A stretch of 55,487 bases of DNA from Tomitella cavernea (GCF_016599145.1 NZ_JAENKO010000029.1:1-55487), one strand, 5' to 3'. Shown: positions 24,872 through 34,694, counted from the stretch's first letter. Translations and numbers: made by a program. Notes: generated by a model not told the origin, from the letters alone.

Positions 24872-25672
24872 TCAGACCGCGACCGGGGCGCTGATGCGCG
24901 GGTGGTGCCGGTAGCCGACCACCTCGACGTCCTCGTAGGTGTAATCGGAGATCGACGTGCGCGGAGCCAGGTGGAGGGCGGGGAACGGGTACGGCTCGCG
25001 GGCGAGCTGCGTACGCACTTGATCCACGTGGTTGTCGTAGATGTGGCAGTCGCCGCCGGTCCAGATGAACTCGCCCGGCTCCAGCCCCGCCTGCTGTGCC
25101 ACCATGTGGGTGAGCAGCGCGTAGCCGGCGATGTTGAACGGGACGCCCAGGAACAGGTCTGCGCTGCGCTGGTAGAGCTGGCAGGACAGGCGGCCGTCGG
25201 CGGCATAGAACTGGAAGAACGCGTGGCACGGCGGGAGTGCCATCTGCGGGATCTCCCCGACGTTCCACGCCGAGACGAGCATGCGGCGGGAGTCCGGGTC
25301 GGACCGGAGCGTCTCGATGACTTGGGCGATCTGGTCCACATGCTCCCCGGACGGGGTGGGCCAGGACCGCCACTGCACCCCGTAGATGGGGCCCAGCGAG
25401 CCGTCCGGCCGCGCCCACTCGTCCCAGATCCGCACCCCGTGATCGCGCAGGTACTGCACGTTGGAGTCGCCGCGCAGGAACCACAGCAGCTCGTAGACGA
25501 TGGACTTCAAGTGCACGCGCTTGGTGGTGACCAGCGGGAAACCGGCCTGCAGATCGAAGCGCATCTGATGGCCGAACACCGAACGCGTGCCGGTGCCGGT
25601 GCGGTCGGACTTGGGGGTGCCGTGCTCGAGGACGTGCCGCAGCAGGTCCTCATACGCCGTCGTGATCGCCAC
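24872..25672 (-). CDS. thyA: Thymidylate synthase (ThyA)
   Basis: 266-residue methylene-tetrahydrofolate-dependent enzyme converting dUMP to dTMP. It shows [12 protein letters not shown], the catalytic cysteine in [12 protein letters not shown], and [15 protein letters not shown]. Length matches the family (about 264). The GTG at 25672 is supported by TAGACT (25680-25685) 7 nt upstream, giving a leaderless transcript; no ribosome site is visible. It heads the thyA-folA-vanZ cluster and is divergent from the Fpg-type gene. Confidence 0.95.
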   Translation of the reverse strand: MAITTAYEDLLRHVLEHGTPKSDRTGTGTRSVFGHQMRFDLQAGFPLVTTKRVHLKSIVYELLWFLRGDSNVQYLRDHGVRIWDEWARPDGSLGPIYGVQWRSWPTPSGEHVDQIAQVIETLRSDPDSRRMLVSAWNVGEIPQMALPPCHAFFQFYAADGRLSCQLYQRSADLFLGVPFNIAGYALLTHMVAQQAGLEPGEFIWTGGDCHIYDNHVDQVRTQLAREPYPFPALHLAPRTSISDYTYEDVEVVGYRHHPRISAPVAV

Positions 25673-25784
25673 GCCGACGAGTCTATCCGCCCGGAATCCC
25701 CCGGCGCGGCTGCGTGCCGCGGCGGCGACGTGCCGTTCTGCGCCATCCACTGCGGACCGGAGGCCGTGCGGGCACACTCGTGGC

Positions 25785-26657
25785 ATGCCCGAACTTCCCG
25801 AGATCGAGGCGCTGGCGCATTTTCTGCGCGCGCACGCGGCGGGGCGCACAGTGGAGCGTGTGGACGTCGCCGCCCTGAGCGTGGTCAAGACGTTCGATCC
25901 GCCGATCTCCGCGCTGCAGGGACGCGTGCTCAACCGGGTGGGGCGCGCGGGGAAATGCCTCATGCTCGACTGCGAAGGCCTGTACCTGGTGCTGCACTTC
26001 GCCCGCGCCGGATGGTTGAAATGGTCGGATGCACTGCCGACGACGCCGGCGCGGCCCGGACGCGGACCGCTGGCCCTGAGGGTGCACCTCGGCGGGGACG
26101 GGGACGGTGCGGCCGGCGGTTTCGACATCACGGAGACGGGCACGCGCAAGTCGCTGGCGGCGTGGGTGGTCGCCGACCCGCTCGATGTGCCCATGGTGGC
26201 GGGTCTCGGCCCGGACGCGGCGACGGTCGGCCGGGACGAGTTCGCCGAGCTGCTGGCCGCGGCAGGCGCGCGCCGGCTGCGTACCGTCCTCACCGATCAG
26301 CGGGAGATCGCCGGCATCGGTGGGGCGTACGCGGACGAGATCCTGCACCGGGCCGGGCTGTCGCCGTTCGCGCCTGCGGAGAATCTGGACGGTCGCACCC
26401 TCGACACGTTGCATTCCGCGATGCGCGACATCCTCGGCGAGGCGGTGCGGGAACTCGCGGAGGCCGACGTCGCTCGTCTCAAGGCGTACAAGCGCGCGGC
26501 GGCCGCGGTGCACGGCCGTGCGGGCGAGCGTTGCCCGGTCTGCGGCGACATCATCTGCGAGGTGTCCTACGAAGCGCGGTCGCTGCAGTACTGCCCCACC
26601 TGCCAGACCGGCGGCAAGGTCCTGGCGGACAGACGACTGTCCCGCCTGCTCAAGTAG
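25785..26657 (+). CDS. Fpg/Nei-family DNA glycosylase (Rv0944-like)
   Basis: 290-residue base-excision repair glycosylase/AP lyase. The N-terminus PELPEIEAL provides the catalytic Pro and Glu, and the helix-two-turn-helix region is around [20 protein letters not shown]. The C-terminal zinc finger is CPVCG...YCPTC with four cysteines. Family members excise oxidised purines or pyrimidines; which applies here cannot be told. M. tuberculosis Rv0944 at the equivalent position is, as I recall, a shortened homologue, whereas this copy is full length. CACACT (25773-25778) lies 6 nt before the ATG, suggesting a leaderless start. Confidence 0.88.
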   Translation: MPELPEIEALAHFLRAHAAGRTVERVDVAALSVVKTFDPPISALQGRVLNRVGRAGKCLMLDCEGLYLVLHFARAGWLKWSDALPTTPARPGRGPLALRVHLGGDGDGAAGGFDITETGTRKSLAAWVVADPLDVPMVAGLGPDAATVGRDEFAELLAAAGARRLRTVLTDQREIAGIGGAYADEILHRAGLSPFAPAENLDGRTLDTLHSAMRDILGEAVRELAEADVARLKAYKRAAAAVHGRAGERCPVCGDIICEVSYEARSLQYCPTCQTGGKVLADRRLSRLLK

Positions 26658-26714
26658 GCCTCAAGCAGGTGCCGTCCTGCTCGAACCGGTGCGTGCGGTC
26701 GGGGCGCGCTCAGC

Positions 26715-28400
26715 TCACCGTCCGCGTCCGGCGCGGTAACGCCGGACGAGCTCGGTGGTGGACGAATCGCCGAGATCGACGGGGGAGTCAGGCCCGGAGA
26801 GCGCCGGCATCAGCTCGATCGCCTGCTGCTTGCCGAGCTCGACGCCCCACTGGTCGAAAGAGTCGATCCCCCAGATGACGCCCTCGACGAACACCGTGTG
26901 CTCGTACAACGCGATCAGCTGGCCGAGCACCGACGGCGTGAGGCGCGGCGCCAGGATCGTGGTGGACGGCCTGTTGCCGGGCATCACCTTGTGGGGGACC
27001 AGCGCCTCGTCCGTGCCTTCCGCACGGATCTCGTCGGCCGTCTTGCCGAACGCGAGCACCTTCGACTGGGCGAACAGGTTCGACATGAGCAGGTCGTGCA
27101 TCATCTCGGTGCCGTCGGCGGTCGGCAGGTCCGCATTGGGCTCGACGAACCCGATGAAGTCCGCGGGGATGAGCCGCGTGCCCTGGTGCAGAAGCTGGTA
27201 GAAGGCGTGCTGGCCGTTGGTGCCGGGTTCCCCCCAGTAGATCTCACCGGTGGACGAGCGCACCGGCGTGCCGTCGGCGCGCACCGATTTGCCGTTGGAC
27301 TCCATGGTGAGCTGTTGCAGATACGCCGGGAACCGCTTCAGGTCGTTGGAGTAGGGCAGAACGGCCTTGGATTCGCTACCGAAGAAGTTGGAGTACCACA
27401 CCCCCAGCAGCGCGGCGATCACCGGAGCATTGTGGCGCAGCGGCGCCGTCGCGAAGTGCTCGTCGACGGCGTGGAAGCCGGCGAGGAACCGGTGGAAGCC
27501 CTCCACTCCGATCGCGAGCATGAGCGACAGGCCCACGGCGGAGTCCACCGAATAGCGCCCGCCCACCCAATCCCAGAAGCCGAACATGTTGGCCGGGTCG
27601 ATGCCGAATCCGCGGACGCGGTCCTCGTGGGTGGACACCGCCGCGAAGTGTTTCGAGACCGCTGCCGCGGCCTCGTCGGTCAGGTGCTCGCCGGAGGCGA
27701 TCCCCAGTCCGTCCAGGAGCCACCGCCGTGCCGCCGTCGCATTGGTGAGGGTTTCAATCGTCGAGAACGTTTTGGAGACGACGATGACCAGCGTGGTCTC
27801 CGGGTCGAGGCCGTCCAGGCGGGCGACGGCGTCGGCCGGGTCGGCGTTGGATATGAAGCGGACGTCGACGGTGTCCGCGTGGCTCCGCAGAGCGCGGTAG
27901 GTCATGACGGGGCCGAGGTCCGATCCGCCGATCCCGATGTTGACCACCGTCGCGATGCGCTTGCCGGTATGGCCGCGCCACGCGCCGGAGCGGACGTCAT
28001 CGGCGAAACGGCCCATCGAGCGCAGCACATCGTGCACTTCGGGCACGACGTCGACGCCGTCGACGACCAGCGAGGAGCCCTCGGGCAGCCGCAGCGCCGT
28101 GTGCAGGACGGAGCGGTCCTCGCTGGTGTTGATGCGGTCGCCTCGCAGCATGGCATCCCGGTGCTGCGCCACGCCGCGCTCCTCGGCGAGGGCCACCAGC
28201 AGATCGAGCGTCTCGTCGTCCACCCGGTGCTTGCTGTAGTCGAGGTGCAGGTCGGCCGCGTCCACCGTCAACCGCGCGCCGCGCTCCGGATCATTCGCGA
28301 AGAGCGTGCGCAAGGAGACGTCGCCGATGGTCTCGTAGTGGCTGCGCAGCGCCGCCCAAGCCGGTGTCTCGTCGGTGACGTGCGGTTGTCCGTTGGTCAT
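26715..28400 (-). CDS. pgi: Glucose-6-phosphate isomerase
   Basis: 561-residue glycolytic and gluconeogenic enzyme interconverting glucose 6-phosphate and fructose 6-phosphate. It shows [11 protein letters not shown] for phosphate binding, both PGI signatures (the [12 protein letters not shown] region and [10 protein letters not shown]), and [18 protein letters not shown] with the catalytic His. Length fits (M. tuberculosis Pgi about 553). ATG 28400 is preferred; AAGGAG lies about 12 nt upstream, further than usual. It is downstream of three small paralogous genes on the same strand, separated from them by a strong hairpin. Confidence 0.96.
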   Translation of the reverse strand: MTNGQPHVTDETPAWAALRSHYETIGDVSLRTLFANDPERGARLTVDAADLHLDYSKHRVDDETLDLLVALAEERGVAQHRDAMLRGDRINTSEDRSVLHTALRLPEGSSLVVDGVDVVPEVHDVLRSMGRFADDVRSGAWRGHTGKRIATVVNIGIGGSDLGPVMTYRALRSHADTVDVRFISNADPADAVARLDGLDPETTLVIVVSKTFSTIETLTNATAARRWLLDGLGIASGEHLTDEAAAAVSKHFAAVSTHEDRVRGFGIDPANMFGFWDWVGGRYSVDSAVGLSLMLAIGVEGFHRFLAGFHAVDEHFATAPLRHNAPVIAALLGVWYSNFFGSESKAVLPYSNDLKRFPAYLQQLTMESNGKSVRADGTPVRSSTGEIYWGEPGTNGQHAFYQLLHQGTRLIPADFIGFVEPNADLPTADGTEMMHDLLMSNLFAQSKVLAFGKTADEIRAEGTDEALVPHKVMPGNRPSTTILAPRLTPSVLGQLIALYEHTVFVEGVIWGIDSFDQWGVELGKQQAIELMPALSGPDSPVDLGDSSTTELVRRYRAGRGR

Positions 28401-28485
28401 GGGCGACTGCCACTCCTTAGCCGGGTCCGGTGCTGCATCCGTGCCCACCCTAGCCGGGGCGTGACATGTCGCACGCTTGAAATCC

Positions 28486-28517
28486 CAGCGGCCGCGGACC
28501 CCCGTCCGCGGCCGCTG
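28486..28517 (-). terminator. Strong hairpin downstream of the first small-paralogue gene
   Basis: CAGCGGCCGCGGAC and GTCCGCGGCCGCTG form a perfect 14-bp stem with a CCCC (plus strand) loop, starting 4 nt after the stop at 28522. It is followed on the minus strand by a weak T-containing stretch. It separates the paralogue cluster from pgi. Confidence 0.7.
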
Positions 28518-28521
28518 CGAC

Positions 28522-29202
28522 TCAGTTGCCCTGGTCGGCCGGGGCCTGCGGTGCGGGGGCCTGGTCGGCGGGAGCCTGCGGTGCGGGCGCCTGGTCGGCC
28601 GGTGCCTGCGGTGCGGGGGCCTGCTCGGGCGGTGCGAGGGACGGGCAGACCTTCCAGGCGTCGCCTTCCTTCTTGTACCCGAGCGTCAGCGTCTCCTGGT
28701 CGGGCTTGCCGTCCGCGGCCTTGGCCGACGCCGTCACCTTCGCGGTTGCCGTGGAGCCGTCGATGCTCACGCCGCCGACCCTCTCCACGGTGATCGGATT
28801 GGTGCTGCCCTGGCCGTCCGTCAAGCCGTCCAACTGTTTCGCGTCGTCCTTGCAGATCGCGCCCCGGAGGTCATCGACCTTCTGGGAGTTGAAGGCGTTG
28901 ACGTAGTCCTCGGTGGCGGCCTCGATGTCGGCGTCGTCCGACGAGTTGAACGGCGCGGTCCCGGTTCCGTAGAGCACCGCGAAGACGACGGCCACAACGA
29001 CCGCCACCGCTGCGACGCCGCCGCTGACGAAGAGTCCGGTGCGTTTGCGGGGCGCGTCCGCCCGGCTTCCGTCTGCGTCGGGTCCGCCATGCGCCTCGGA
29101 GCCCGGCGCGGAGTCGAAACCCCACTGCGAAGGCTCGGAGCCCGGGGTGCCGCGGGGATCGTCGCCGGGCGTGGGGGGCTGGGGGTCGTCGGGGGTGCTC
29201 AT
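28522..29202 (-). CDS. Membrane-anchored small-domain protein, paralogue 1 of 3 (DUF4878/NTF2-like)
   Basis: 226 residues. A hydrophilic Pro/Asp-rich cytoplasmic part (about 1-55) precedes one membrane helix (about 56-78). Then comes a roughly 110-residue extracytoplasmic domain starting [20 protein letters not shown], with [21 protein letters not shown] and ending WKVCPSL. The two cysteines (ICK, VCP) are conserved in all three paralogues and may form a disulfide. The tail is a three-copy [10 protein letters not shown] repeat. The fold resembles DUF4878/NTF2-like modules found outside the membrane in Mycobacteriales; function is unknown. It lies in a same-strand cluster with two relatives. 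Confidence 0.8.
   Translation of the reverse strand: MSTPDDPQPPTPGDDPRGTPGSEPSQWGFDSAPGSEAHGGPDADGSRADAPRKRTGLFVSGGVAAVAVVVAVVFAVLYGTGTAPFNSSDDADIEAATEDYVNAFNSQKVDDLRGAICKDDAKQLDGLTDGQGSTNPITVERVGGVSIDGSTATAKVTASAKAADGKPDQETLTLGYKKEGDAWKVCPSLAPPEQAPAPQAPADQAPAPQAPADQAPAPQAPADQGN
28531..28620. repeat. Three 30-bp tandem repeats encoding [10 protein letters not shown]
   Basis: Three adjacent 30-bp units beginning CTGGTCGGC differ at only a few positions and encode the Pro/Ala/Gln tail of paralogue 1. Copy-number change would preserve the frame. Confidence 0.85.
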
Positions 29203-29371
29203 CTGCGGGCAGCTCCTCAGGGTCGGGATGGGCGATACAGGGGTCGGATCGGTCGATGTGCGCCAAGCCGGGATGCTTTGCGCCGGAAGGTCTCTCGAAA
29301 GGGATCCACTGGTTCTTCGTCAGGGGCGTGCATGTTCTGCGGGGCTATGGGGCCTCAGTGGGAAGGGCGGG

Positions 29372-29923
29372 TCACCGGGGCGCTTGCGCGGTGCCCGCGG
29401 ACTGGCAGACTTTCCAGGTGCCGGCCTCGTCCTTGTATCCCAGCGCGAAGTCCTGGGTCTGTGTGTTCTGGCCCGTGCCCACGGAGGCCGTCATCGTCGC
29501 CGTGGCGGTGGCACCGGACACGACCACGTCGTGCACCGAGTCGATGCGCACCGGCTCGGAGACCGGGGGCTTGTTCGGCGTGTCCGCGAATTTCGCCTGG
29601 TCGCCGGCGCACACGGAGGCGCGCATCTGCTCGACGTTCTGCGAGTTCATCGCGTCCACCCAGGTCTGTGTCGCCTTCGTGATGGCGGCGTCAGTCGACT
29701 GTCCCGCGTCGTCGAACGGCGCGGTCCCGGTCTCGTAGAGCGCGCCGAACACCGCGGCGACGACGATACCGACCCCGGCGCATGCCCCACCGATGGTCAA
29801 GGCCACGCGGTGCCGTCCGGTCCGTGCCGACGCGGACTGCGCCTCCACGCCGTCGGTCGCGGGTGCGCCGGAGCCGACGGGCCGCCCGGTGGGGCGGTCC
29901 GTTCCGCGGTCGGGCTCTGTCAT
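29372..29923 (-). CDS. Membrane-anchored small-domain protein, paralogue 2 of 3
   Basis: 183 residues with the same plan as its neighbours: hydrophilic start, one membrane helix (about 40-62), then FGALYETGTAPFDDAGQS, WVDAMNSQNVEQMRASVCAGD and the terminal WKVCQSA. The shared wording TGTAPF, (N/D)(A/M)(F/M)NSQ(K/N)V and the two cysteines show common ancestry with paralogue 1. It lacks the long repeat tail. The 169-nt gap to paralogue 1 shows no clear terminator. Function unknown. Confidence 0.78.
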   Translation of the reverse strand: MTEPDRGTDRPTGRPVGSGAPATDGVEAQSASARTGRHRVALTIGGACAGVGIVVAAVFGALYETGTAPFDDAGQSTDAAITKATQTWVDAMNSQNVEQMRASVCAGDQAKFADTPNKPPVSEPVRIDSVHDVVVSGATATATMTASVGTGQNTQTQDFALGYKDEAGTWKVCQSAGTAQAPR

Positions 29924-30069
29924 GCGTTCTCCTCGTCGATAGCGCAGCCGGAAACGGTGGGTCCGGGGTGCGGCGCATCCGGCGTCAGGACTCTACCTGT
30001 ACACGCCGGTAGGGTGAAGGAAAAGCAGGTCAAGAGGTGCTCCGTCGGTGGTGGAGCCACGTTCGACAG

Positions 30070-30534
30070 TCACGGGACCTGACACAGCCGCCAACCATCG
30101 ACGTTCCGGAAGTGGACCGTCTCCGTGTCGTCGTCGGCGCCCTCACGGCGCACGGTCACCGACGCCGTGGCGGCGTCGCCGTCGACGGAGATGTCGGTGA
30201 TCGCGATGGGAATGACGGGGCTGTCGAGCGGTTCCCGGTCGGTGATCCGGCCGAACGCCTCGGCCATGTCCGGGCAGATCGTCGTTGTGAAAGTCGCTGC
30301 GTCGCCGCTGTTGAGCGCGTCGAAGTAGCTGTGGGTGACCCCGGTGATGGCGGCCTGCTGCTGCGCGTCGGCGGGGTGCGGGCCGTCGTCGTCGAACGGT
30401 GGCGCCCCGGTGGCGGCGAGGATCGCGAAGACGATCCCGATCACGACGGCGACGGCGACGACCGCTGCGAGCGGCCGCACCCACGCGGGGCGGCCCCGGT
30501 CGACGGCGCTGTCTCCGGTGCGGGATCCGGGCAT
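30070..30534 (-). CDS. Membrane-anchored small-domain protein, paralogue 3 of 3
   Basis: 154 residues, the shortest and most diverged of the three. After a short basic N-terminus comes a membrane helix (about 20-42), then TGAPPFDDDG, YFDALNSGDAATFTTTICPDM and a terminal WRLCQVP. The cysteine pair and the APPF/LNS landmarks are kept. It lies between paralogue 2 and the chorismate mutase gene on the same strand. Function unknown. Confidence 0.77.
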   Translation of the reverse strand: MPGSRTGDSAVDRGRPAWVRPLAAVVAVAVVIGIVFAILAATGAPPFDDDGPHPADAQQQAAITGVTHSYFDALNSGDAATFTTTICPDMAEAFGRITDREPLDSPVIPIAITDISVDGDAATASVTVRREGADDDTETVHFRNVDGWRLCQVP

Positions 30535-30581
30535 ACTCGGCGTTCCTTTCCTCGGGTGCGGCCGCGGCCGTGCTGGATCGT

Positions 30582-30878
30582 TCAGTGGCCGAGGCGGCCG
30601 CGCCCCAAGCGCAGCAGGAGCATCGCGAGCGTGTGGCCCTCCTGGCCGAGTTCGCTGTAGCGCTCGATGACCGCCATCTCACGGTTGTGGACGAGGCGGG
30701 TGCCGCCCTCCGCCATGCGCGTGCGGCCGATGCGCTTCGACACCTCGGCGCGGCGTTTGACGGCGGCGAGGATCTCGGCGTCGAGCCGGTCGATCTCCTC
30801 GCGGAGCTCGTCGATGTCAACCCTTTCGGCGCCGGGGGAGCCCTGAACCTCGTCGCCGGACGATTCGCCGCCTGCCAT
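30582..30878 (-). CDS. Chorismate mutase (AroQ-delta type, Rv0948c-like)
   Basis: About 98-residue all-helical enzyme converting chorismate to prephenate on the way to Phe and Tyr. The sequence is close to M. tuberculosis Rv0948c as I recall it: LREEIDRLDAEILAAVKRRA, GGTRLVHNREMAVIERYSEL and the C-terminal RLGRGRLGH. In the mycobacterial enzyme that C-terminus contacts DAHP synthase (AroG), which boosts activity; the same coupling is likely here. ATG 30878 is used; GTG 30887 is an in-frame alternative. As in M. tuberculosis it is divergent from uvrD1. Confidence 0.93.
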   Translation of the reverse strand: MAGGESSGDEVQGSPGAERVDIDELREEIDRLDAEILAAVKRRAEVSKRIGRTRMAEGGTRLVHNREMAVIERYSELGQEGHTLAMLLLRLGRGRLGH

Positions 30879-31077
30879 CGTCGTCACCCGCCCTCTCGCC
30901 GCTGGAAACCGGTCATTGCCGCACGCTCGGCCACGTCCGCAGACCGGACGGGCACAGCACATATTGCCACGCCGGCCGGCCGTGCCGATCGAGGCGCCGT
31001 CGGACGCGTTCCGCCGGCCGACCCCGCTGGCGCCGTGAGGGGCCCGCATCCGTGGCGGAGACGTCGGTCCCGGCCGG

Positions 31078-31083
31078 TACGGT
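31078..31083 (+). promoter_or_regulatory. Predicted -10 element of pcrA/uvrD1
   Basis: TACGGT ends 9 nt before the ATG at 31093, predicting a leader of about 0-3 nt. No Shine-Dalgarno sequence precedes the start. Confidence 0.4.
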
Positions 31084-31092
31084 TGACGTGCG

Positions 31093-33651
31093 ATGAATAC
31101 GATCTCCTCAGCCCCAGAGTCCTCCCGGTCCGAGGGAAGTGCATCCGCCCGGCCCGGGCAGGCGTCCTCCCCGTCGGCGCGGGCCTCCGCCCGCCGCGGC
31201 CAGTCCGAGGGGCGTGACCCGGCCGAGCAGCTCTTGGAGGGCCTCAACCAGCCGCAGCGGCAGGCCGTGGTGCACGAAGGCGGCCCGCTGCTCATCGTCG
31301 CGGGAGCAGGTTCGGGCAAGACCACGGTGCTCACGCGGCGCATCGCGTACCTCTTGGCGGAGCGTGGAGTGCTGCCGGGACAGGTGCTCGCGATCACGTT
31401 CACCAACAAGGCGGCGGCGGAGATGCGAGAACGGGTCGCGGCGCTGGTGGGGCCCCGTGCAGGCGCCATGTGGGTGGCCACCTTCCACTCGACGTGCGTG
31501 CGAATCCTGCGCAGCCAGGCGGGGCTGGTGGACGGAATCAACACGAACTTCTCCATTTATGACGCCGACGATTCGCGCAGGCTGGTGACGATGATCGCCA
31601 AGGATCTCGACATCGACGTCAAAAAGCATGCTCCGCGCGCGTTGACGGCCGCGATCTCGGCGTTGAAGAACGAGCTTGTTGGCCCGGGGCAGGCCGAGGC
31701 CGATGCCGCGTCGTCCGGCGGCGGGCCAGGGCGGGCGGGCTTCGCCGGACTCGTCGCGCAGGTCTACGCGTCGTACCAGCGGCGGCTGCGGGCGGCGAAC
31801 GCGCTCGATTTCGACGATCTGATCGGCGAGACCGTCGCGATGTTCCGGAATCACCCGCAGGTCGCGGAGTACTACCGCCGTCGTTTCCGCCACGTGCTCG
31901 TGGACGAGTACCAGGACACCAACCACGCGCAGTACGTGCTGGTGCGCGAGCTGGCCGGTGCACATGTGGCCGACGGCGCCGCCCAGGATCCCGCAGGCGT
32001 GGGACCCGTCGGCCCGGGGCCGTCGGAGCTGTGCGTGGTGGGCGATGCGGACCAGTCCATCTACGCGTTCCGTGGCGCCACCATTCGCAATATCGTCGAG
32101 TTCGAGCGCGACTATCCCGACGCCAGGACGATCCTGCTGGAGCAGAACTACCGCTCGACGCAGAACATCCTGTCGGCGGCCAACGCGCTGATCTCCCGCA
32201 ACACCGGGCGGCGTGAGAAGAGCCTGTGGACGGACGAGGGCGACGGCGAACGCATCGTCGGGTATGTCGCGGACAACGAGCACGACGAAGCCTCGTTCAT
32301 CGCCACAGAGATCGACCGGCTCGTCGACGCCGGCCAGGCCCGCTACAGCGACGTCGCGGTGTTCTACCGCACAAACAACGCCTCACGGGCCATCGAAGAG
32401 GTCTTCATCCGGCTCGGGGTCCCGTACCGGGTGGTCGGGGGCGTGCGCTTCTACGAGCGCAAGGAGATCCGCGACGTCGTGGCCTACCTGCGCGTGCTGC
32501 TGAACGAGGAGGACACGGTCAGCGTGCGCCGCATCCTCAACACGCCTCGGCGGGGCATCGGCGACCGCGCGGAGGCGTGCGTGTCGGTGCATGCGGAATC
32601 CGCCGGGGTGGGTTTCGGCGGTGCGCTGCGCGATGCGGCCGCCGGTGAGGTGGCCTTTCTCAACACTCGTGCGCGAAATGCGATCTCAGGGTTCGTCGAG
32701 CTGCTCGACGGGCTGCGCACTTTCGCCGCCGGCGGGCAGGAGGCCGGGCCGGGCGCGGAGCCTCCCTCCGTCGGCGACATCGTGGAGGCGGTGCTGGACC
32801 GCACCGGGTACCGGGCGGAACTCGAGGCCAGCAGCGACCCGCAGGACGGCGCCCGCCTGGACAACCTCAACGAACTCGTCAGCGTCGCCCACGAGTTCAG
32901 CGTCGACGCGGCCAACGCGGCGGCCGCGGCCGCCGACGATGGGCCCCAGGAAACGGGCGGCGACGACGGCCTGCCCGCCCCCGGCTCTCTAGCGGCATTC
33001 CTGGAGCGCGTGTCGCTGGTCGCCGACGCCGACCAGATACCCGACTCTGATGACGGCATGGTCACTCTGATGACCCTCCACACTGCGAAGGGGCTCGAGT
33101 TCCCGGTCGCGTTCCTCACAGGATGGGAGGACGGCCAATTCCCGCACATGCGGGCGCTCGGCGACCCGAAGGAGCTCGCCGAAGAGCGTCGGCTCGCCTA
33201 CGTCGGCATCACCCGCGCGCGGCGGCGGCTCTATCTGAGCCGGGCGGTGCTGCGTTCGGCATGGGGGCAGCCGATCACCAACCCGGAATCCCGCTTCGTC
33301 CAGGAGATTCCGGTGGAACTGCTCGAGTGGCGACGCGAAGATCCGGGAACCGGCGCGTCGGGCGGCTTCGGCTCGGGGGCCGGCGCGCGCGGCGGGTCGA
33401 TGGGGGACAGGCTGCGCGGTGGGCGTGCCATCGGCGACGGCAAACGGTCGGAGGGATTCGGCAGTGCCCGTCCACGCAACGCGGATCTCGTTCTGGCGGT
33501 GGGCGACCGGGTCAACCACGACAAGTACGGACTCGGGACGGTCATCGCCTGTGACGGGGTGGGCAATCGCGCCACGGCGACGATCGACTTCGGCAGTGCC
33601 GGCAAAGTGCGGCTGATGCTCATCGGCGGAGTTCCGATGACGAAGTTGTGA
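31093..33651 (+). CDS. pcrA: ATP-dependent DNA helicase UvrD1/PcrA
   Basis: 852-residue superfamily 1A helicase. Motifs in order: VAGAGSGKTT (Walker A), FTNKAAAEMRER, VDEYQDTN (motif II), VVGDADQSIYAFRGA (motif III), LEQNYRST (motif IV), MTLHTAKGLEFPVAFL (motif V) and RLAYVGITRAR (motif VI). The C-terminal VGDRVNHDKYGLGTVIACDG segment is the Tudor-like module that binds RNA polymerase in this family. In M. tuberculosis UvrD1 a 2B-domain cysteine controls redox dimerisation; Cys about 496 here (RAEACVSV) lies in the corresponding region, though exact equivalence was not checked. About 50 low-complexity N-terminal residues precede the fold. Involved in nucleotide excision repair and fork maintenance. 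Confidence 0.95.
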   Translation: MNTISSAPESSRSEGSASARPGQASSPSARASARRGQSEGRDPAEQLLEGLNQPQRQAVVHEGGPLLIVAGAGSGKTTVLTRRIAYLLAERGVLPGQVLAITFTNKAAAEMRERVAALVGPRAGAMWVATFHSTCVRILRSQAGLVDGINTNFSIYDADDSRRLVTMIAKDLDIDVKKHAPRALTAAISALKNELVGPGQAEADAASSGGGPGRAGFAGLVAQVYASYQRRLRAANALDFDDLIGETVAMFRNHPQVAEYYRRRFRHVLVDEYQDTNHAQYVLVRELAGAHVADGAAQDPAGVGPVGPGPSELCVVGDADQSIYAFRGATIRNIVEFERDYPDARTILLEQNYRSTQNILSAANALISRNTGRREKSLWTDEGDGERIVGYVADNEHDEASFIATEIDRLVDAGQARYSDVAVFYRTNNASRAIEEVFIRLGVPYRVVGGVRFYERKEIRDVVAYLRVLLNEEDTVSVRRILNTPRRGIGDRAEACVSVHAESAGVGFGGALRDAAAGEVAFLNTRARNAISGFVELLDGLRTFAAGGQEAGPGAEPPSVGDIVEAVLDRTGYRAELEASSDPQDGARLDNLNELVSVAHEFSVDAANAAAAAADDGPQETGGDDGLPAPGSLAAFLERVSLVADADQIPDSDDGMVTLMTLHTAKGLEFPVAFLTGWEDGQFPHMRALGDPKELAEERRLAYVGITRARRRLYLSRAVLRSAWGQPITNPESRFVQEIPVELLEWRREDPGTGASGGFGSGAGARGGSMGDRLRGGRAIGDGKRSEGFGSARPRNADLVLAVGDRVNHDKYGLGTVIACDGVGNRATATIDFGSAGKVRLMLIGGVPMTKL

Positions 33652-33659
33652 CGACGCTG

Positions 33660-33681
33660 GCCCGGTCGGTGTGCACCGGGC
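33660..33681. terminator. Hairpin between convergent pcrA and the M23 peptidase gene
   Basis: GCCCGGT and ACCGGGC form a perfect 7-bp stem with an 8-nt loop, starting 8 nt after the pcrA stop. It has no T-run. It could end both convergent transcripts. Confidence 0.4.
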
Positions 33682-33791
33682 GGAATGCACTGCGTGTGCG
33701 GAGGCCTCCTCGGGAAACAGGGCCCTGCGGGTGATGGGGCTTCGCGGGGTGCTGCGTCTCGGACCGGGTTTCAGCCCCGGGCGAGGTGCTT

Positions 33792-34694
33792 CTAGCCCGC
33801 CACCGAGATGCCACGCTGCGCGAGCCACGGCTGCGGATCGATCCGCTGGGTGCCGTTTTCCCACACCTCGAAGTGCAGGTGGGGCCCAGTGGAGAAGCCC
33901 CGGCTGCCCATCTTCGCGATCTCGTCGCCGGCGAGCACGCGCTGGCCCTTGCTGACCTCGATGGTTTCGATGTGGCCGTAGACGGTGACGGTGCCGTCAT
34001 CCGCCCGCACCCGGATCCACTGGCCGAACCCGCTGGCGGGTCCGGCGTCGATCACCTCGCCGTCGGTGGCGGCGTAGATGGGGGTGCCGATCGCGTTGGC
34101 GATGTCGATCCCGCCGTGGATGGTGCCCCACCGTGTGCCGTAGTGGGAAGTCAGCTGGCCTGATGCCGGTTTGACGTACAGGGGGCGCCGCGCCATCGCC
34201 TCGGCGGCCGCGCGTTCGGCGGCGTACCGTGCGCCGACGGCCAGCTGCCGGGCGGTCTCGGCCGCCTGCTCGACCTGCTCGGGCATCGCGAGCACCTGCG
34301 CGCTGCCGCCCACGCTGCCGACTCCCGCATTGGCGGGGGTGGCGGCGTCCTCGAGTGCGGCCGCGGCATTGTCGGCGGCCTGAGCGGTGCCTGTGGCGAC
34401 GTCCGAGAGGATCATGCTCGACCCGGAGGCGAGCGCGATCGCGTCGGGGGATTCTGCGGCCGGGGCGCCCGCCGCGCTATCGGTCAATGTCTGTCCGGCG
34501 GCGACGACGGCGCCGGCGGCGACGGCCACCACGGCTGCGCGGCCTTTGACGGCGTGCGGCGGCTGCGGAACACGGTGCGCTCCGCCGCGCGGGGAACGGG
34601 AACCGGAAAGGGTGCGTAGATCGCGGAATGCAGGGGCTTCGGCTGCGTCTGCGGCGGGGGCGTCGCCTGCGGAGTTCTCGCGCTGCACGGTCAA
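33792..34694 (-). CDS. Exported M23-family metallopeptidase (Rv0950c-like)
   Basis: 300 residues. A basic N-terminus and a membrane segment (about 50-68) make a signal anchor. A helical, Ala-rich linker follows, then a C-terminal LytM/M23 peptidase domain (about 175-295) with HYGTRWG, HGGIDIA (zinc ligands His and Asp) and HLHFEVW (catalytic and ligand His). It would cut cross-bridges of peptidoglycan outside the membrane. The TTG at 34694 is preferred because GAGGA is 8 nt upstream; GTG 34688 is the alternative. Same position and orientation as Rv0950c. Four GTCACA hexamers lie within 230 nt upstream. Confidence 0.9.
   Translation of the reverse strand: MTVQRENSAGDAPAADAAEAPAFRDLRTLSGSRSPRGGAHRVPQPPHAVKGRAAVVAVAAGAVVAAGQTLTDSAAGAPAAESPDAIALASGSSMILSDVATGTAQAADNAAAALEDAATPANAGVGSVGGSAQVLAMPEQVEQAAETARQLAVGARYAAERAAAEAMARRPLYVKPASGQLTSHYGTRWGTIHGGIDIANAIGTPIYAATDGEVIDAGPASGFGQWIRVRADDGTVTVYGHIETIEVSKGQRVLAGDEIAKMGSRGFSTGPHLHFEVWENGTQRIDPQPWLAQRGISVAG

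Noticed and set aside
23941-25341. A 466-codon minus-strand frame covering VanZ, folA and part of thyA
   Set aside because: Only the last 125 codons correspond to a real protein (VanZ-like); the rest is out of frame with folA and thyA, which are clearly correct.
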